64,000 nucleotides of DNA from Chamaecyparis obtusa (Eukaryota; Streptophyta; Pinopsida; Cupressales; Cupressaceae), in NCBI GenBank assembly GCA_027943335.1, contig BSBK01008421.1:5001-69000 (forward strand), written 5' to 3'. The notes beneath the pieces were generated by a model that was not told where the DNA came from, ran no database searches, and saw nothing but the letters and a program-made list of their open reading frames with translations. Below are positions 51,501 through 60,904 of this stretch, piece by piece (position 1 is the first letter of the stretch; each line of letters starts with the position of its first letter). Made by a program: the position numbers and the translations under genes.

Positions 51501-52228
51501 CCAACAAAATTATATCTTACTAGTTCACTCAGACAATGGATATCCCAAATGAATTGAAGAATGCTGGCACTCACTTCCCTATTGTTTTCCAGTCCCAGGC
51601 AAAATGATAGCGAGGATATAGTATCCTGAACCCATGGCACAAAAACCTTAAAATCATAAGGAGGCTTATGGTTCTCACCCAATGAAGTCTTTGCCTCTGC
51701 AACTATTAGACCCTTTACAAATGAATTTTTTTCATCTTGCAGAACTGCCTCATTTTGCTCTGCCAGCACTCCCAGGTTGATTTTGGCATTACAATTTTGT
51801 GGGTCAAACCCTAGGTCTAGCAAACTGACAAATTATTCCTGGGTTATTGTTAAAATTTCTTCCTGAGTTTGTTTATTCACAATTGATTTTTTTTCTTCAT
51901 CATAATTTTTTGCACAAATCTTGACAATTTTTGGGCAAGGGAAAACTTTGGGTAACAACATGTTACCCAGACCAACATCCTAGGAAGCAACTTGATTGGT
52001 TATTGCACCTACCGCTACGTTAAATTTTATAAATTTAGACCTCCTTGGCCCAGTTGCTTTACTGCACAATGTATGTTTAATTTCTATAACTCTCTTTTCA
52101 CCTTCGATAACAAGATCATAAACATCGTGATACTCATCGGTGAAACCAGGGATTTGTACTAGTTTTCTAAAGTCCATTACAGTTTTCCCTTCTGCTTGCC
52201 CTAGGCCTTGAGTTTTCGCTTTCCCCAT
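48545..52228 (-). pseudogene. hAT-borne G-patch / coiled-coil protein (in-frame stops, two frameshifts)
   Basis: An ATG at 52,228 (MGKAKTQGLGQAEG) opens ~1,228 codons with no sign of introns. Residues 1-550 are an unrecognised globular region (WVQDTISSLSFCLGLENN, IYNWTPQIRFYDNRRNYSNF, LVDWYLMEDYTVLRFYG). An acidic stretch precedes a G-patch at about residues 635-678 (50,326-50,198: GAIILEKMGYKGGGLG...GAGLG). A Ser-rich basic segment with a likely nuclear signal (LKRPL...VKKQKF) and a coiled coil (LLKVEREKSKLEKNIEKLQA; MIKKLDEERASLEKLFKNLE) follow, to a stop at 48,545. In-frame stops are TAG at 51,980, 50,774, 50,621, 49,369, 49,363, 49,345 and 48,824, and TAA at 51,833 and 51,236. Frameshifts lie near 49,620 and 48,930. 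G-patches bind RNA or DEAH helicases; a role in transposition is inferred only from position. Confidence 0.82.
50198..50326 (-). other. G-patch domain coding segment
   Basis: The translated pattern fits the G-patch consensus: a small residue before IILEKMGY, then GGGLG, PTGEG, NTI and finally RGAGLG. This segment itself has no stop codon. Confidence 0.85.
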
Positions 52229-52775
52229 TGTTCTTCGGAAAAATTAAAAAATAAAGATTCAAAGATATTTACTAATAGTAATAATATCACAAATATTAAC
52301 TAACTAATTAAGAAAACCCCAATTGAAGAAAACCCCAATTTAAGAAAACCCCAATAGAACATGCAAGAATTAAAATTTCAAAATCAAGTTAAACTTAGTA
52401 CTTACCCGAAATTAAACTTTGAATTTTGAAATCAGGATAGATATAAGTTCGAACGGCTAAGGCTCTCACAAATTACAGTCTCGATTTCCAAATCTCTGGT
52501 GACGGTTCCCGTTCAACAATTCTTTTTAACTCTACTGCTACGAGTACGAGTCGATAGGTTTTAAAAAAGTAAATGTTAAAAACCTTTCGTTAAATGGTAA
52601 AGTAATCTTTCTACATCATACACGTAAACATTTGTAATCTTTCTAAAATGTTACACGTCAACTTTCAACGTGTCACGTTTTCGGAGTGAGTTTTTAGAAA
52701 AGCTTTTTGAAACCCATAGAACTTCCGAAATACAACTTCAGCCGTTCATCTGTCGTAATCTAATGATTGTCATGA
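52229..52775. promoter_or_regulatory. Upstream region of the G-patch gene
   Basis: Non-coding. A short triplet of cccaattgaagaaaa-type repeats lies at 52,315-52,352. It presumably contains the promoter, but no TATA box stands out. Confidence 0.35.
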
Positions 52776-52777
52776 TT

Positions 52778-53399
52778 GGCTTGGGCTAGAGATTTTGATC
52801 GATGAGCGGCGTGTGATCGCATGGAATATTCTCTCCCCATGCGATCATGCACCCACCATCCGATTAGATGCCGTTGGTTTGTATGCAGTGGGACCACGTG
52901 ATGATTCATCGTTGAGTATGTGCACTGCTGTGATTGTGAGGGGCCCAATTCTTCATCATGTTAGTCGTCGCTAGGTCAGGGAATGGAGAAAGTCTCCAGC
53001 GAATGGGAGTTTGCCTTTATTGCTAAATCTCAATGGTGGGGCCTGGTTTTCGGATGAGTCAGACGGTCTTGTCATGTTAGAGCATCAACGGTGGTCGCTA
53101 AAGCGCAAGGGAGTTGCCAGAGATATGTGAAATCACGTCGGCCGTTGATTCTTCTTTACGGTGTAGGGTTTCAAACTGTGGGCCATGGTGACATGTATGC
53201 ACAAATGGCGCTCCCCTATTGGCCGAAGGAAATAAAGAGATGGAGTGTGGTCAGCGGGGCTTGGGCTAGAGATTTTGATTGACGGTTGGTGTGTGATCGC
53301 ATGGAATATTCTCTCCCCATGCGATCATGCGCCCACCATCCGATTAGATGCCGTTGGTTTGTCTGCAATGGGACCACGTGATGATTCATCATTGAGATG
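52778..53399. repeat. 142-bp direct repeat pair, 480 bp apart
   Basis: Segments 52,778-52,919 and 53,258-53,399 are direct copies with about ten differences. Each contains a hairpin (TGATCGCATGG with its inverse). Confidence 0.93.
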
Positions 53400-53919
53400 T
53401 TAGGTTGTGATTGGCTGAGCTGGTAAAATGTTCAGTTATCGCATGATTGCATGTCAAAAATTTCTGACATGCGACCAAGCGACCGGTTACTTCTTGTGCT
53501 GGGTTCGTTGGAGGGGAGGGCAATGGTCCTGCTGGTGGTTATGTGGCATCTTGTGGGTGGCTGTCGCATGATCGCATGTCAGAGTTTTCTGACATGCGAT
53601 CATGCGACTGGTTGACACCTGTTCCTCAGCCCGGTGGTAGATGGTGATGCGGCATTTTCTGATTGGTTGATGTGGCAGAGACATGGAAATTATTGATGGG
53701 GCCGTGGTCAGAGGGGCTTGCAGGTTGGCCAGCGTGTTTCAAGATTTACAGCTAGCGTGACAGTTTGTTGCATGTTCGCATGAACCAATTTCATGCTTTG
53801 TGATCATGCGACAAACCCTGTGTTTTGGCGATGGCGGTCATACGACAAGGTAGAAGGGTGACGTGGAGGTATGTCGCATGTTCACATAGCCCATTTCCTG
53901 GCTATGCAATCATGCGACA
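52814..53919. repeat. Cluster of six GCATGATCGCATG hairpins
   Basis: Inverted repeats lie at 52,814-52,847, 53,294-53,327, 53,438-53,482 (imperfect), 53,563-53,608 (20-bp perfect arms, 6-base loop), 53,764-53,815 (imperfect) and 53,872-53,919 (17 of 20 pairs). All arms are variants of one core containing CGCATG and GATC. They sit between the G-patch gene start and the right end of the hAT element. Confidence 0.9.
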
Positions 53920-54203
53920 ATTGTTCAAGCCTTAACTCTAAGATGAGATGACGTTTTACTTTTCATTCAAGCCTTAACTCTAACCAATTATTCTATCGAG
54001 GTAATGAATATATTACACGTATTTGTCAGTACATTGCTTTAATTCTACAATTAATTCAAATTTCAAATCAATATGATAATAAATATACTTAGTACATTGC
54101 TTTAATTCTACACATCGCCTATGGTAAATGGTAATATACTCAGTACATTACTTAAAACTTTACTTTATTTCTATCTAATAAATGCCAAATTAAGAATGAT
54201 ACT

Positions 54204-54325
54204 TTTCGGGCATATTGCTGGTCCTTATAACATTTACTGAAAACTATCGGTAGAAACATGACACGTGTCATGTTTCCGCCGATAGTTTTCAGTAAATGTT
54301 ATAAGGACCAGCTATATGCCCGAAA
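54204..54325. repeat. 122-bp near-perfect palindrome
   Basis: Two 61-base arms meet at ACAC/GTGT (centre 54,264/54,265) with no loop and about three mismatches. It lies 470 bp from the right terminus of the hAT element. It could be a foldback MITE or a structural signal. Confidence 0.95.
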
Positions 54326-54479
54326 TTCATCTTTGGCCGTTGATATGTATTAAATCCAACAGACGTTTGTCATTTGAGTCTGACGTCATTATCATAGTCA
54401 TGGGTGATGGGATTGGGACTGTGGGACCCGATGCAACGTGTCAGTATTCAAATTTCCAATAACAAATAAATTAACAAAT

Positions 54480-54795
54480 AAATTAATTCAACTATTTGGA
54501 AAATAATTTCGCCATTTTTTTATAAAAATGGTATCAGTTATTAAAATATTCGTCAACCAATACCCATATTTCAAAACATAATTCGCCATCAATATTAATA
54601 AATTTATTTTTAAAAAAAAATTTAATCGCCATTTTTTTATAAAAATTGTGTAAACTATTAAAAAATTCGCAACCAAATATCCATAGATTGACGCATAATT
54701 CGCCAACACTATTAAATTTTTTTCACCCAAATCACATGTGATTCGCCACAATTTTATACTTTTCGGGAGGGGGGTGTTCCTTAAAGTTATCCCTG
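54480..54795. promoter_or_regulatory. Right subterminal region with TTCGCCA motifs
   Basis: TTTCGCCA, ATTCGCCA, AATCGCCA, ATTCGCCA and ATTCGCCA occur within 300 bases of the right end, embedded in AT-rich sequence with repeated cgccatttttttataaaaa words. They are in one orientation and mirror the left end. These are candidate transposase-binding sites. Confidence 0.72.
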
Positions 54796-54803
54796 GTCAT
54801 GAG
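54796..54803. repeat. 8-bp target duplication GTCATGAG, right copy
   Basis: Identical to 44,602-44,609 and immediately beyond the right CCCTG end. Confidence 0.95.
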
Positions 54804-56120
54804 ACTCACTAGCTTAAAATAAAATAAAATAAAAGTATAAGATTAACTAGTTCTAAGTTTAAGTCTTTTATTACAAATTTTGTATTCTTTATATTTCATA
54901 AATTATAATATTATAACAAATATTAATATTGAAAAGTAGAAAACATGTATTAATATTACAAATAGACTAATACCTCACTACTTCATAAAGCCTCTTCTCT
55001 CAAGTTTGAAATTTCTCCAAGATTAGGCAATGACTTCCCCATATAAAAATTCAATAGTTTCTCTACTAGTAAAAGGTGATTCGAAAGATCAAAAGATTAG
55101 GACATGGCACTACAAACTTTAATAGACTTGTAATTGTTCTTAGCAACACATACAAGCAACCTTAATAAGCAGTAATGGAGTGCTCTTGTGAAGAAAGAGA
55201 AAAAAAAATCAACTTTTTCTACTTATAAAGAAAGAATTGAGCAATGACATACACAAAGAAAAGAAGACTCATACAATAATGTGACCATGGTTATCTCTAC
55301 GATAATCTAATTTATATTTGTCAAAAAGTCATGAAATTCAAAAAATAAAATAAAATAAAATCTAAAGTCAATCTAAAATTACTTCTTTTTTTCCATAGAA
55401 TCATAGAACTTGAATCCAATTTTTTTCTTTTGAAAAATGGGCAGACCTAAAAATCTAAGTTTAATAATTTAATATAAATTAAGATAGAAGAAATTGAAAT
55501 TTTTTAGGTTATCTAATGAAACAATTTGAGCACATGGAGTATCTATGGTAAGGAGGTAGGTTCTTGCAAACCTCCCATAATGTCTTATAATTGAATTGAG
55601 ACTAAAGTTTTTACAATTATTATTGTTATCCATTTAACCTTCAATTGATCACAAAATCCAATACCCTTATAATTTGTCACTAAATTATTGTGATTCAACC
55701 CACCTCACATTAAAATGACATATATACACATTTTTTTGTAGTTTCGTCTTGTTGACATGTAAGACAACAATCTATAATACTCACAACACAGTAGAATAAA
55801 TCCTTCGATTTGAATGATCTTAATATACACATCGTACATAAGAAAATTAATTTTTTTTACGATATATAAAGTGCGTATTATCTTATATAAGAGAATTAAA
55901 TTTTCACAAACTACATGTCAATTGAATTAGTGTATCATAAAAAAAATACATTTAAAAAACAGATTATGCAGAATAATAAATAATAACTTAAATAATACTG
56001 TCATAAAAAATTCTATTAAGAATAAATAAGATCTAATTTTATCACCCATGAAACTAAAAATAACCTATAATAAAATAAAAATAAAAAGGTAAAATAATAT
56101 ATTCTGAGAGCGTATATGCA
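54804..56120. other. AT-rich non-coding stretch upstream of AMT2
   Basis: No gene or element is recognised. Confidence 0.5.
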
Positions 56121-57087
56121 TGACGTTATAAGGGTTGGTTGGGTATATGAATAAAGAGACCTTAATCATTCAAAATTCCGTGTCCCTACGTGGTACAGCA
56201 TAGAGTAGCAGACCAGCACGCGTACAGTACCGGCTTTTCTTTGACTCATTTGCAGCCGCCGGGTAGGTCACACATTTTATCTCTCTCCATCTCCTAACTC
56301 TCCTTTCACACTATGATCGGATTGCTTATCGCCTCATGTTCCATACTCTCTGTCTCTCATTTTGCATACTACATGTCTCTGATTTTGCGCAAGGCATTCT
56401 TATGTATTCTAGTTCTCCACATGGCCGAAAGATAACTGATTGAGTCTAGAAGTATGAGCTCTTAGCCTAGCAAAGCCAGGGGAGAAGTGCTGATTAGATA
56501 GGCGAGGAACAACAAATTTTTCTAGAAAATTTCTTCCTTGTAGCTTCGAATTGGTAATTTTTGAAACAGAAGAGATTGGAACATATATTATGGAAATTCA
56601 AAAAGATGCACTTCTGTAATGGGGCATGTTGTTTGCTTCAAATTCTGAATTAGATTTTCGTGGGAACTTCAAAGATTGCATTTTTCTTAAGGTTTACTTG
56701 AGTTCTGTTAGTTTGCATTATCCTTTTTAAGGTTTCCTTCTTGAGTTCTGTTAGTTCATGCATTTTTCTGTGATTGCTTAGCTTAATTTTTCAGCTTATG
56801 ATGTTCATTAACAGACTTCTTTGATTTCGGTGAGTAATTTTGTGATTTTATGTGCTGAATTCTGTTTTTCTGTGATTGCTAGCATGAATTCCTCCCATGG
56901 GTATTTGTGGAATTTTGATTAATTTTGATTTGTCTTACTCAGTCCGTCGTAGGTGAAGAGATGCTTGCCTTTTGTGGGGTTTCGCAAAAACCCAATTCAT
57001 ATGTGATGCTTTTGTCACTTGCTAACATGCCATATTGTGATGGGTTCTGTGCAGAGTTTGGATCGAGCAATTGAAGTTGTAGTAGGC
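56121..57087 (+). promoter_or_regulatory. Probable promoter and 5' leader (possibly with an intron) of AMT2
   Basis: A TATA-like GTATATGAA lies near 56,150. A CT-rich stretch typical of plant 5' leaders (tctctctccatctcctaactctcc) lies at ~56,279. TTCTGTGCAG at 57,045-57,054 looks like a 3' splice site, so a leader intron ending there is plausible. The donor and transcription start cannot be fixed from sequence alone. Confidence 0.4.
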
Positions 57088-58905
57088 ATGGCTACCACAG
57101 TTCCAATTGCGTACCAGAATGGCACGGGAATACCCGATTGGCTTAACAAAGGAGACAATGCATGGCAAATGGTTGCTGCAACTGTTGTTGGATTGCAAAG
57201 CATGCCAGGCCTTGTTATCCTCTATGGAAGCATTGTAAAGAAGAAATGGGCTGTTAATTCTGCATTCATGGCTCTCTATGCATTCGCGGCTGTTTTGATC
57301 TGTTGGGTGACTTGGGCTTATAAAATGTCATTTGGGGATGAGCTCCTTCCCTTCTGGGGAAAGGCAGGACCTGCACTTGGCCAGAAGTTTCTGATCAAGC
57401 AAGCCAAAGTTCCTGAAACAAAGCACAAGTACAATAATGGAACCATCGAGACAGAAGCTCTGGAGCCCTTTTTCCCTATGGCTACCCTCGTGTTCTTTCA
57501 GTTCGTCTTTGCAGCCATAACATTGATTCTCTTGGCTGGTTCTTTGCTTGGAAGAATGAATATCAAAGCATGGATGGCTTTTGTGCCACTCTGGCTCACT
57601 TTTTCTTATACTGTAGGAGCTTTTAGTTTATGGGGCGGAGGGTTTCTTTTCCAGTGGGGGGTCATTGATTTCTCAGGTGGTTATGTCATCCATCTATCTT
57701 CTGGAATTGCAGGGTTTACAGCTGCTTATTGGGTAGGCTCACATTTTTTGTTCCTTGATGACCTCTGTATTTTACAGACCTATTGATTATCAAATTATAT
57801 ATCCTGATTGTTTGAATGTGGGGGAAGTACAGGTAGGACCTAGGCTTCAAAAGGACCGTGAAAGATTTCCTCCAAATAATGTGCTTTTAATGCTGGCTGG
57901 AGCTGGTTTTCTGTGGTTAGGTTGGTGTGGTTTTAATGGAGGCGGCCCTTACTCTGCCAACGTTGTTTCATCCATGGCAGTTTTGAATACCAACATATGT
58001 GCGGCCACCAGTCTTCTTGTATGGACTTGCTTGGACGTTATATTCTTTAAGAAGCCTTCAGTCATTGGAGCCGTTCAGGGAATGATAACTGGACTTGTCT
58101 GTATTACCCCAGGCGCAGGTAAAACCAAACCCATAATTAGCTTTGCCCTGTTTCTCTTTGTAGTCAATATCCCTTTTTAGTTGGTTGTGGGACAGATTAT
58201 GAAACAAGTGTAGTTCAAATCAATGGATATGCATTAGAAACGAGCTTTTCAAGACAGCCCATCGTCCTTTCCATGTCGAAGATGTTCTCTAATTACAGTG
58301 TAGAGTAAAGGGTTTCAAAATTTGAGTGAAACCCATTTCATAAAATGTTCTCTTTCTCCTGTTATGTAGGTGTTGTGCAAGGATGGGCAGCCATTGTAAT
58401 GGGAGTGCTCTCTGGTAGTATTCCATGGTTCACCATGATGATAGTTCACAAAAGGTCGGCCTTGCTACAGAAAGTTGATGATACATTGGCTGTATTCCAT
58501 ACTCACGCAGTTGCAGGATTACTGGGTGGAGCACTTACAGGCCTTCTTGCAGAGCCTACTCTCTGTAGCCTCTTCCTCGCGGTAAAAAATTCCAAGGGAG
58601 CATTTTATGGGGATGGAATGCAATTTGTGAAGCAAATAGTGGGAGCTACTTTTGTCATTGGATGGAACATTGTGGTCACTAGCATAATCATGCTAGTCAT
58701 CCAGTTTTTCATTCCATTGAGGATGCCAGACGAGGAACTTTTGATTGGAGATGATGCAGTTCATGGGGAGGAAGCATATGCTCTGTGGGCTGATGGGGAG
58801 AAATATGACCACACAAAACATGGCTGGTATTCTGATGAGATGCAACACTTTAAAGGGAATGGAGTTGGGCAGGGTGCAGCAGGAGGACTAACTATAGAGT
58901 TGTGA
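57088..58905 (+). CDS. AMT2: AMT2-type ammonium transporter (three exons)
   Basis: Coding exons are 57,088-57,732, 57,833-58,118 and 58,370-58,905 (introns 100 and 251 bp, GT-AG), giving 489 codons including the stop; AMT2 proteins are usually about 475-490 residues. It moves ammonium/ammonia across the plasma membrane through an 11-helix trimeric channel. Visible hallmarks are [32 protein letters not shown], the Amt signature [22 protein letters not shown] with the first pore His, [15 protein letters not shown], and [12 protein letters not shown] with the second pore His. The start [12 protein letters not shown] was chosen because its length matches the family. An in-frame ATG at 57,040 would add 16 residues but overlaps the likely splice acceptor. 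No stops or shifts: an intact host gene. Confidence 0.95.
57733..57832 (+). other. AMT2 intron 1
   Basis: GT at 57,733 follows a TGG codon, and AG ends at 57,832. It is phase 0 and joins ...TAAYW to VGPRLQKD. Confidence 0.88.
58119..58369 (+). other. AMT2 intron 2
   Basis: Donor GCAG/GTAAAA at 58,119; acceptor TTATGTAG ends at 58,369. It is phase 1 and joins CITPGAG to VVQGWAA. Confidence 0.9.
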
Positions 58906-59110
58906 TCCAGCTATTACATTACATTCAGTCGGGGGATAAAGGAAAACAACCAAATGAATAGTCAGGGTCTTTGTGCTTTCTTTTCATTTATATTGGTGAA
59001 GCAGGATTTCAGGATACCCTGTTTCGGTATCTATTGTAACAAGCACATAAGCATGGGCTATGTGTTCAGTATTCATTGTATCAATTAAATCTGTTCCGAA
59101 TTTTACTGAG
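58906..59110 (+). other. AMT2 3' untranslated region
   Basis: Sequence after the stop is moderately T-rich, with AATTAAAT near 59,085 as a weak polyadenylation-signal candidate. The cleavage site is not identifiable. Confidence 0.4.
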
Positions 59111-60310
59111 TAAATATTTAACATTTTTTTTTATGGAAAATATTTTTATAATTAAGTTGTCAATTTCCTAAGCTACACAAAATTTTAACCTTTTGTGAAA
59201 TAATTGAAAGTTGGTTCCTAAATCACCTTATATGCATTCCTATACATTATACCCACTATATACATATAATTCTACTTACATATTCCTTTAGAATACCCAC
59301 TATATACATATAATTCTACTTACATATTATTCCTTTTAGTTTAGCTCATTCTATGTTTCTTGTAGGTACTCATGGACTTATCCTTTTTTAATTTAGAAAC
59401 TTAAATTTAAATTTTGGTTAACTATCATCTATACCCTTCATCTCTAGAGATTAGTAAACAAAAATTTGTGTGTTTTGTTGCTATGTCCTTGTATTTGTTG
59501 ACAAAACAAAAATATCTTTAGGTATTCCTAGAAATTTCATTCACTTTACACACTTCAATTGGTACAATAAGAGAAATCTAGAGTTGCAAAAGCATTTTTA
59601 GAGGCATTTGTATGATTGAATATTGTTATTTTTATAAATTTAAACACTTCTTTCGCAAGCTGTCCTAAAGACATTCTCTTGTGATATATTGGCGACCCCA
59701 CTAAGTTATTTATAAATACTGCCAACCCTCAAATATTAGAAGTTGTAGAAGAAACTAGGCAAGTCAAGCAAAGTGAAGACTGCAAATTTGTCGATTACAC
59801 ATGATGAGTCCATAGGTGTATGACACATCTATACTTGCAAACTTATCTTTGTTTTTTATACTTATCCTTGCATAGTCAAAGCAAAATATTTTCATATGAG
59901 TTGAATAGTATTACATCATTATCTATTTTTTATGCAAGAGCATCCTAAAAAACCTTACTACAGTTCACTACATTAAATTTTGAAAAAAATCATAAAAACA
60001 TATAATGAAAATATTTTAATAATTTTATGTAGCTAAATGATGAAAATGGATAACAAAATTAATGCAAACCATAACTCAAAAATTATGTGGAGAAACCCTT
60101 TCTCGAAAAAAAACCATAGCTCTAAGATTTGTATCAATTCTTCAACTGAGTTACATCAATAAAACTTCCCTCTTTGAACTACTACAACACTTCACTACTT
60201 CAACAAAATGTGAATAATATGTTTACTCTTCAACTCAAGCACTAAATATACAAGTAAAAAATAAAACACAAAATGCAAATGGTTTCTAAAACCATTTAGA
60301 CATAAACCAT

Positions 60311-60677
60311 AGAAAATAGAAACCTTCCCTCTTTCAACTTGTGATCTTATTTGCCTTTTGAAAGATATTCCTTATCTTCTCCAAACTTTCATTTAACTTG
60401 CCCTTCTTTCATGTTCTTTCTATTTTGACAACTAAAAAACATCTTGCAAGTTGTCATAGTTGAATTTATCAACTTTTATAACTAAAAGATAATTAGAAAA
60501 CAGAAACCTTCCCTCTTTCAACTTGTGATCTTATTTGCCTTTTGAAAGATATTCCTTATCTTCTCCAAACTTTCATTTAACTTGCCCTTCTTTCATTTTC
60601 TTTCTATTTTGACAACTAAAAACATCTTGCAAGTTGTCATAGTTGAATTTCTCAACTTTTATAACTAAAAGAAAATT
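60311..60677. repeat. 184-bp tandem duplication
   Basis: The unit with aaccttccctctttcaactt recurs at an offset of 184 bases (60,321 and 60,505) with only a few differences. Confidence 0.93.
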
Positions 60678-60834
60678 ACAAATTATTTATAATAATTAAA
60701 TACAATTTTAGCAAATGTATGGTTGAGATATTTTCCCAACAGTTAACACCCATTTGGCCTATAATGGTGAACAAAGCATCAAAGATAACATACACACAAC
60801 ATGTTCAACTTGGAGATGTCTATCCAGCTATCAT

Positions 60835-60904
60835 AAACCTAAATCTTACCAAGGATGGACTTAGTTTTTTTTCTCTTTAACTCTCCTTGGTAAGATTTAG
60901 GTTT
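60835..60904. repeat. 21-bp perfect inverted repeat (stem-loop)
   Basis: Arms 60,835-60,855 and 60,884-60,904 are perfect reverse complements around a 28-base loop that contains a T-run. Confidence 0.92.

Larger units (their letters stand above)
44610..54795 (+). mobile_element. Two-gene hAT transposon, 10.2 kb
   Basis: The left end reads CAGGGATTTTTTTAGTGG. The right end, reverse-complemented, reads CAGGGATAACTTTAAGGA. They form a short imperfect inverted repeat (seven identical terminal bases, then scattered matches), flanked by a perfect 8-bp duplication. Subterminal regions on both sides hold repeated TTCGCCA motifs. Inside are a plus-strand hAT transposase (45,304-48,051) and a convergent minus-strand gene with a G-patch and coiled coil (52,228-48,545), separated by ~490 AT-rich bases. 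The right arm (52,250-54,795) is non-coding with hairpins and a palindrome. Both genes carry stops, so this copy is inactive. Confidence 0.95.

Noticed and set aside
45304..52228. Suppression or reassignment of TAG as an explanation for the many in-frame TAG codons
   Set aside because: The intact AMT2 gene uses standard decoding, frameshifts are also present in the G-patch gene, and mutation bias explains the pattern more simply.
52814..53919. CRISPR-like array of short repeats
   Set aside because: Spacing is irregular, the units are hairpins with variable arms, and the sequence is plant nuclear DNA.
57040..57087. Upstream ATG as the AMT2 start
   Set aside because: It falls beside the probable splice acceptor TTCTGTGCAG, and the added residues do not resemble the family N-terminus.
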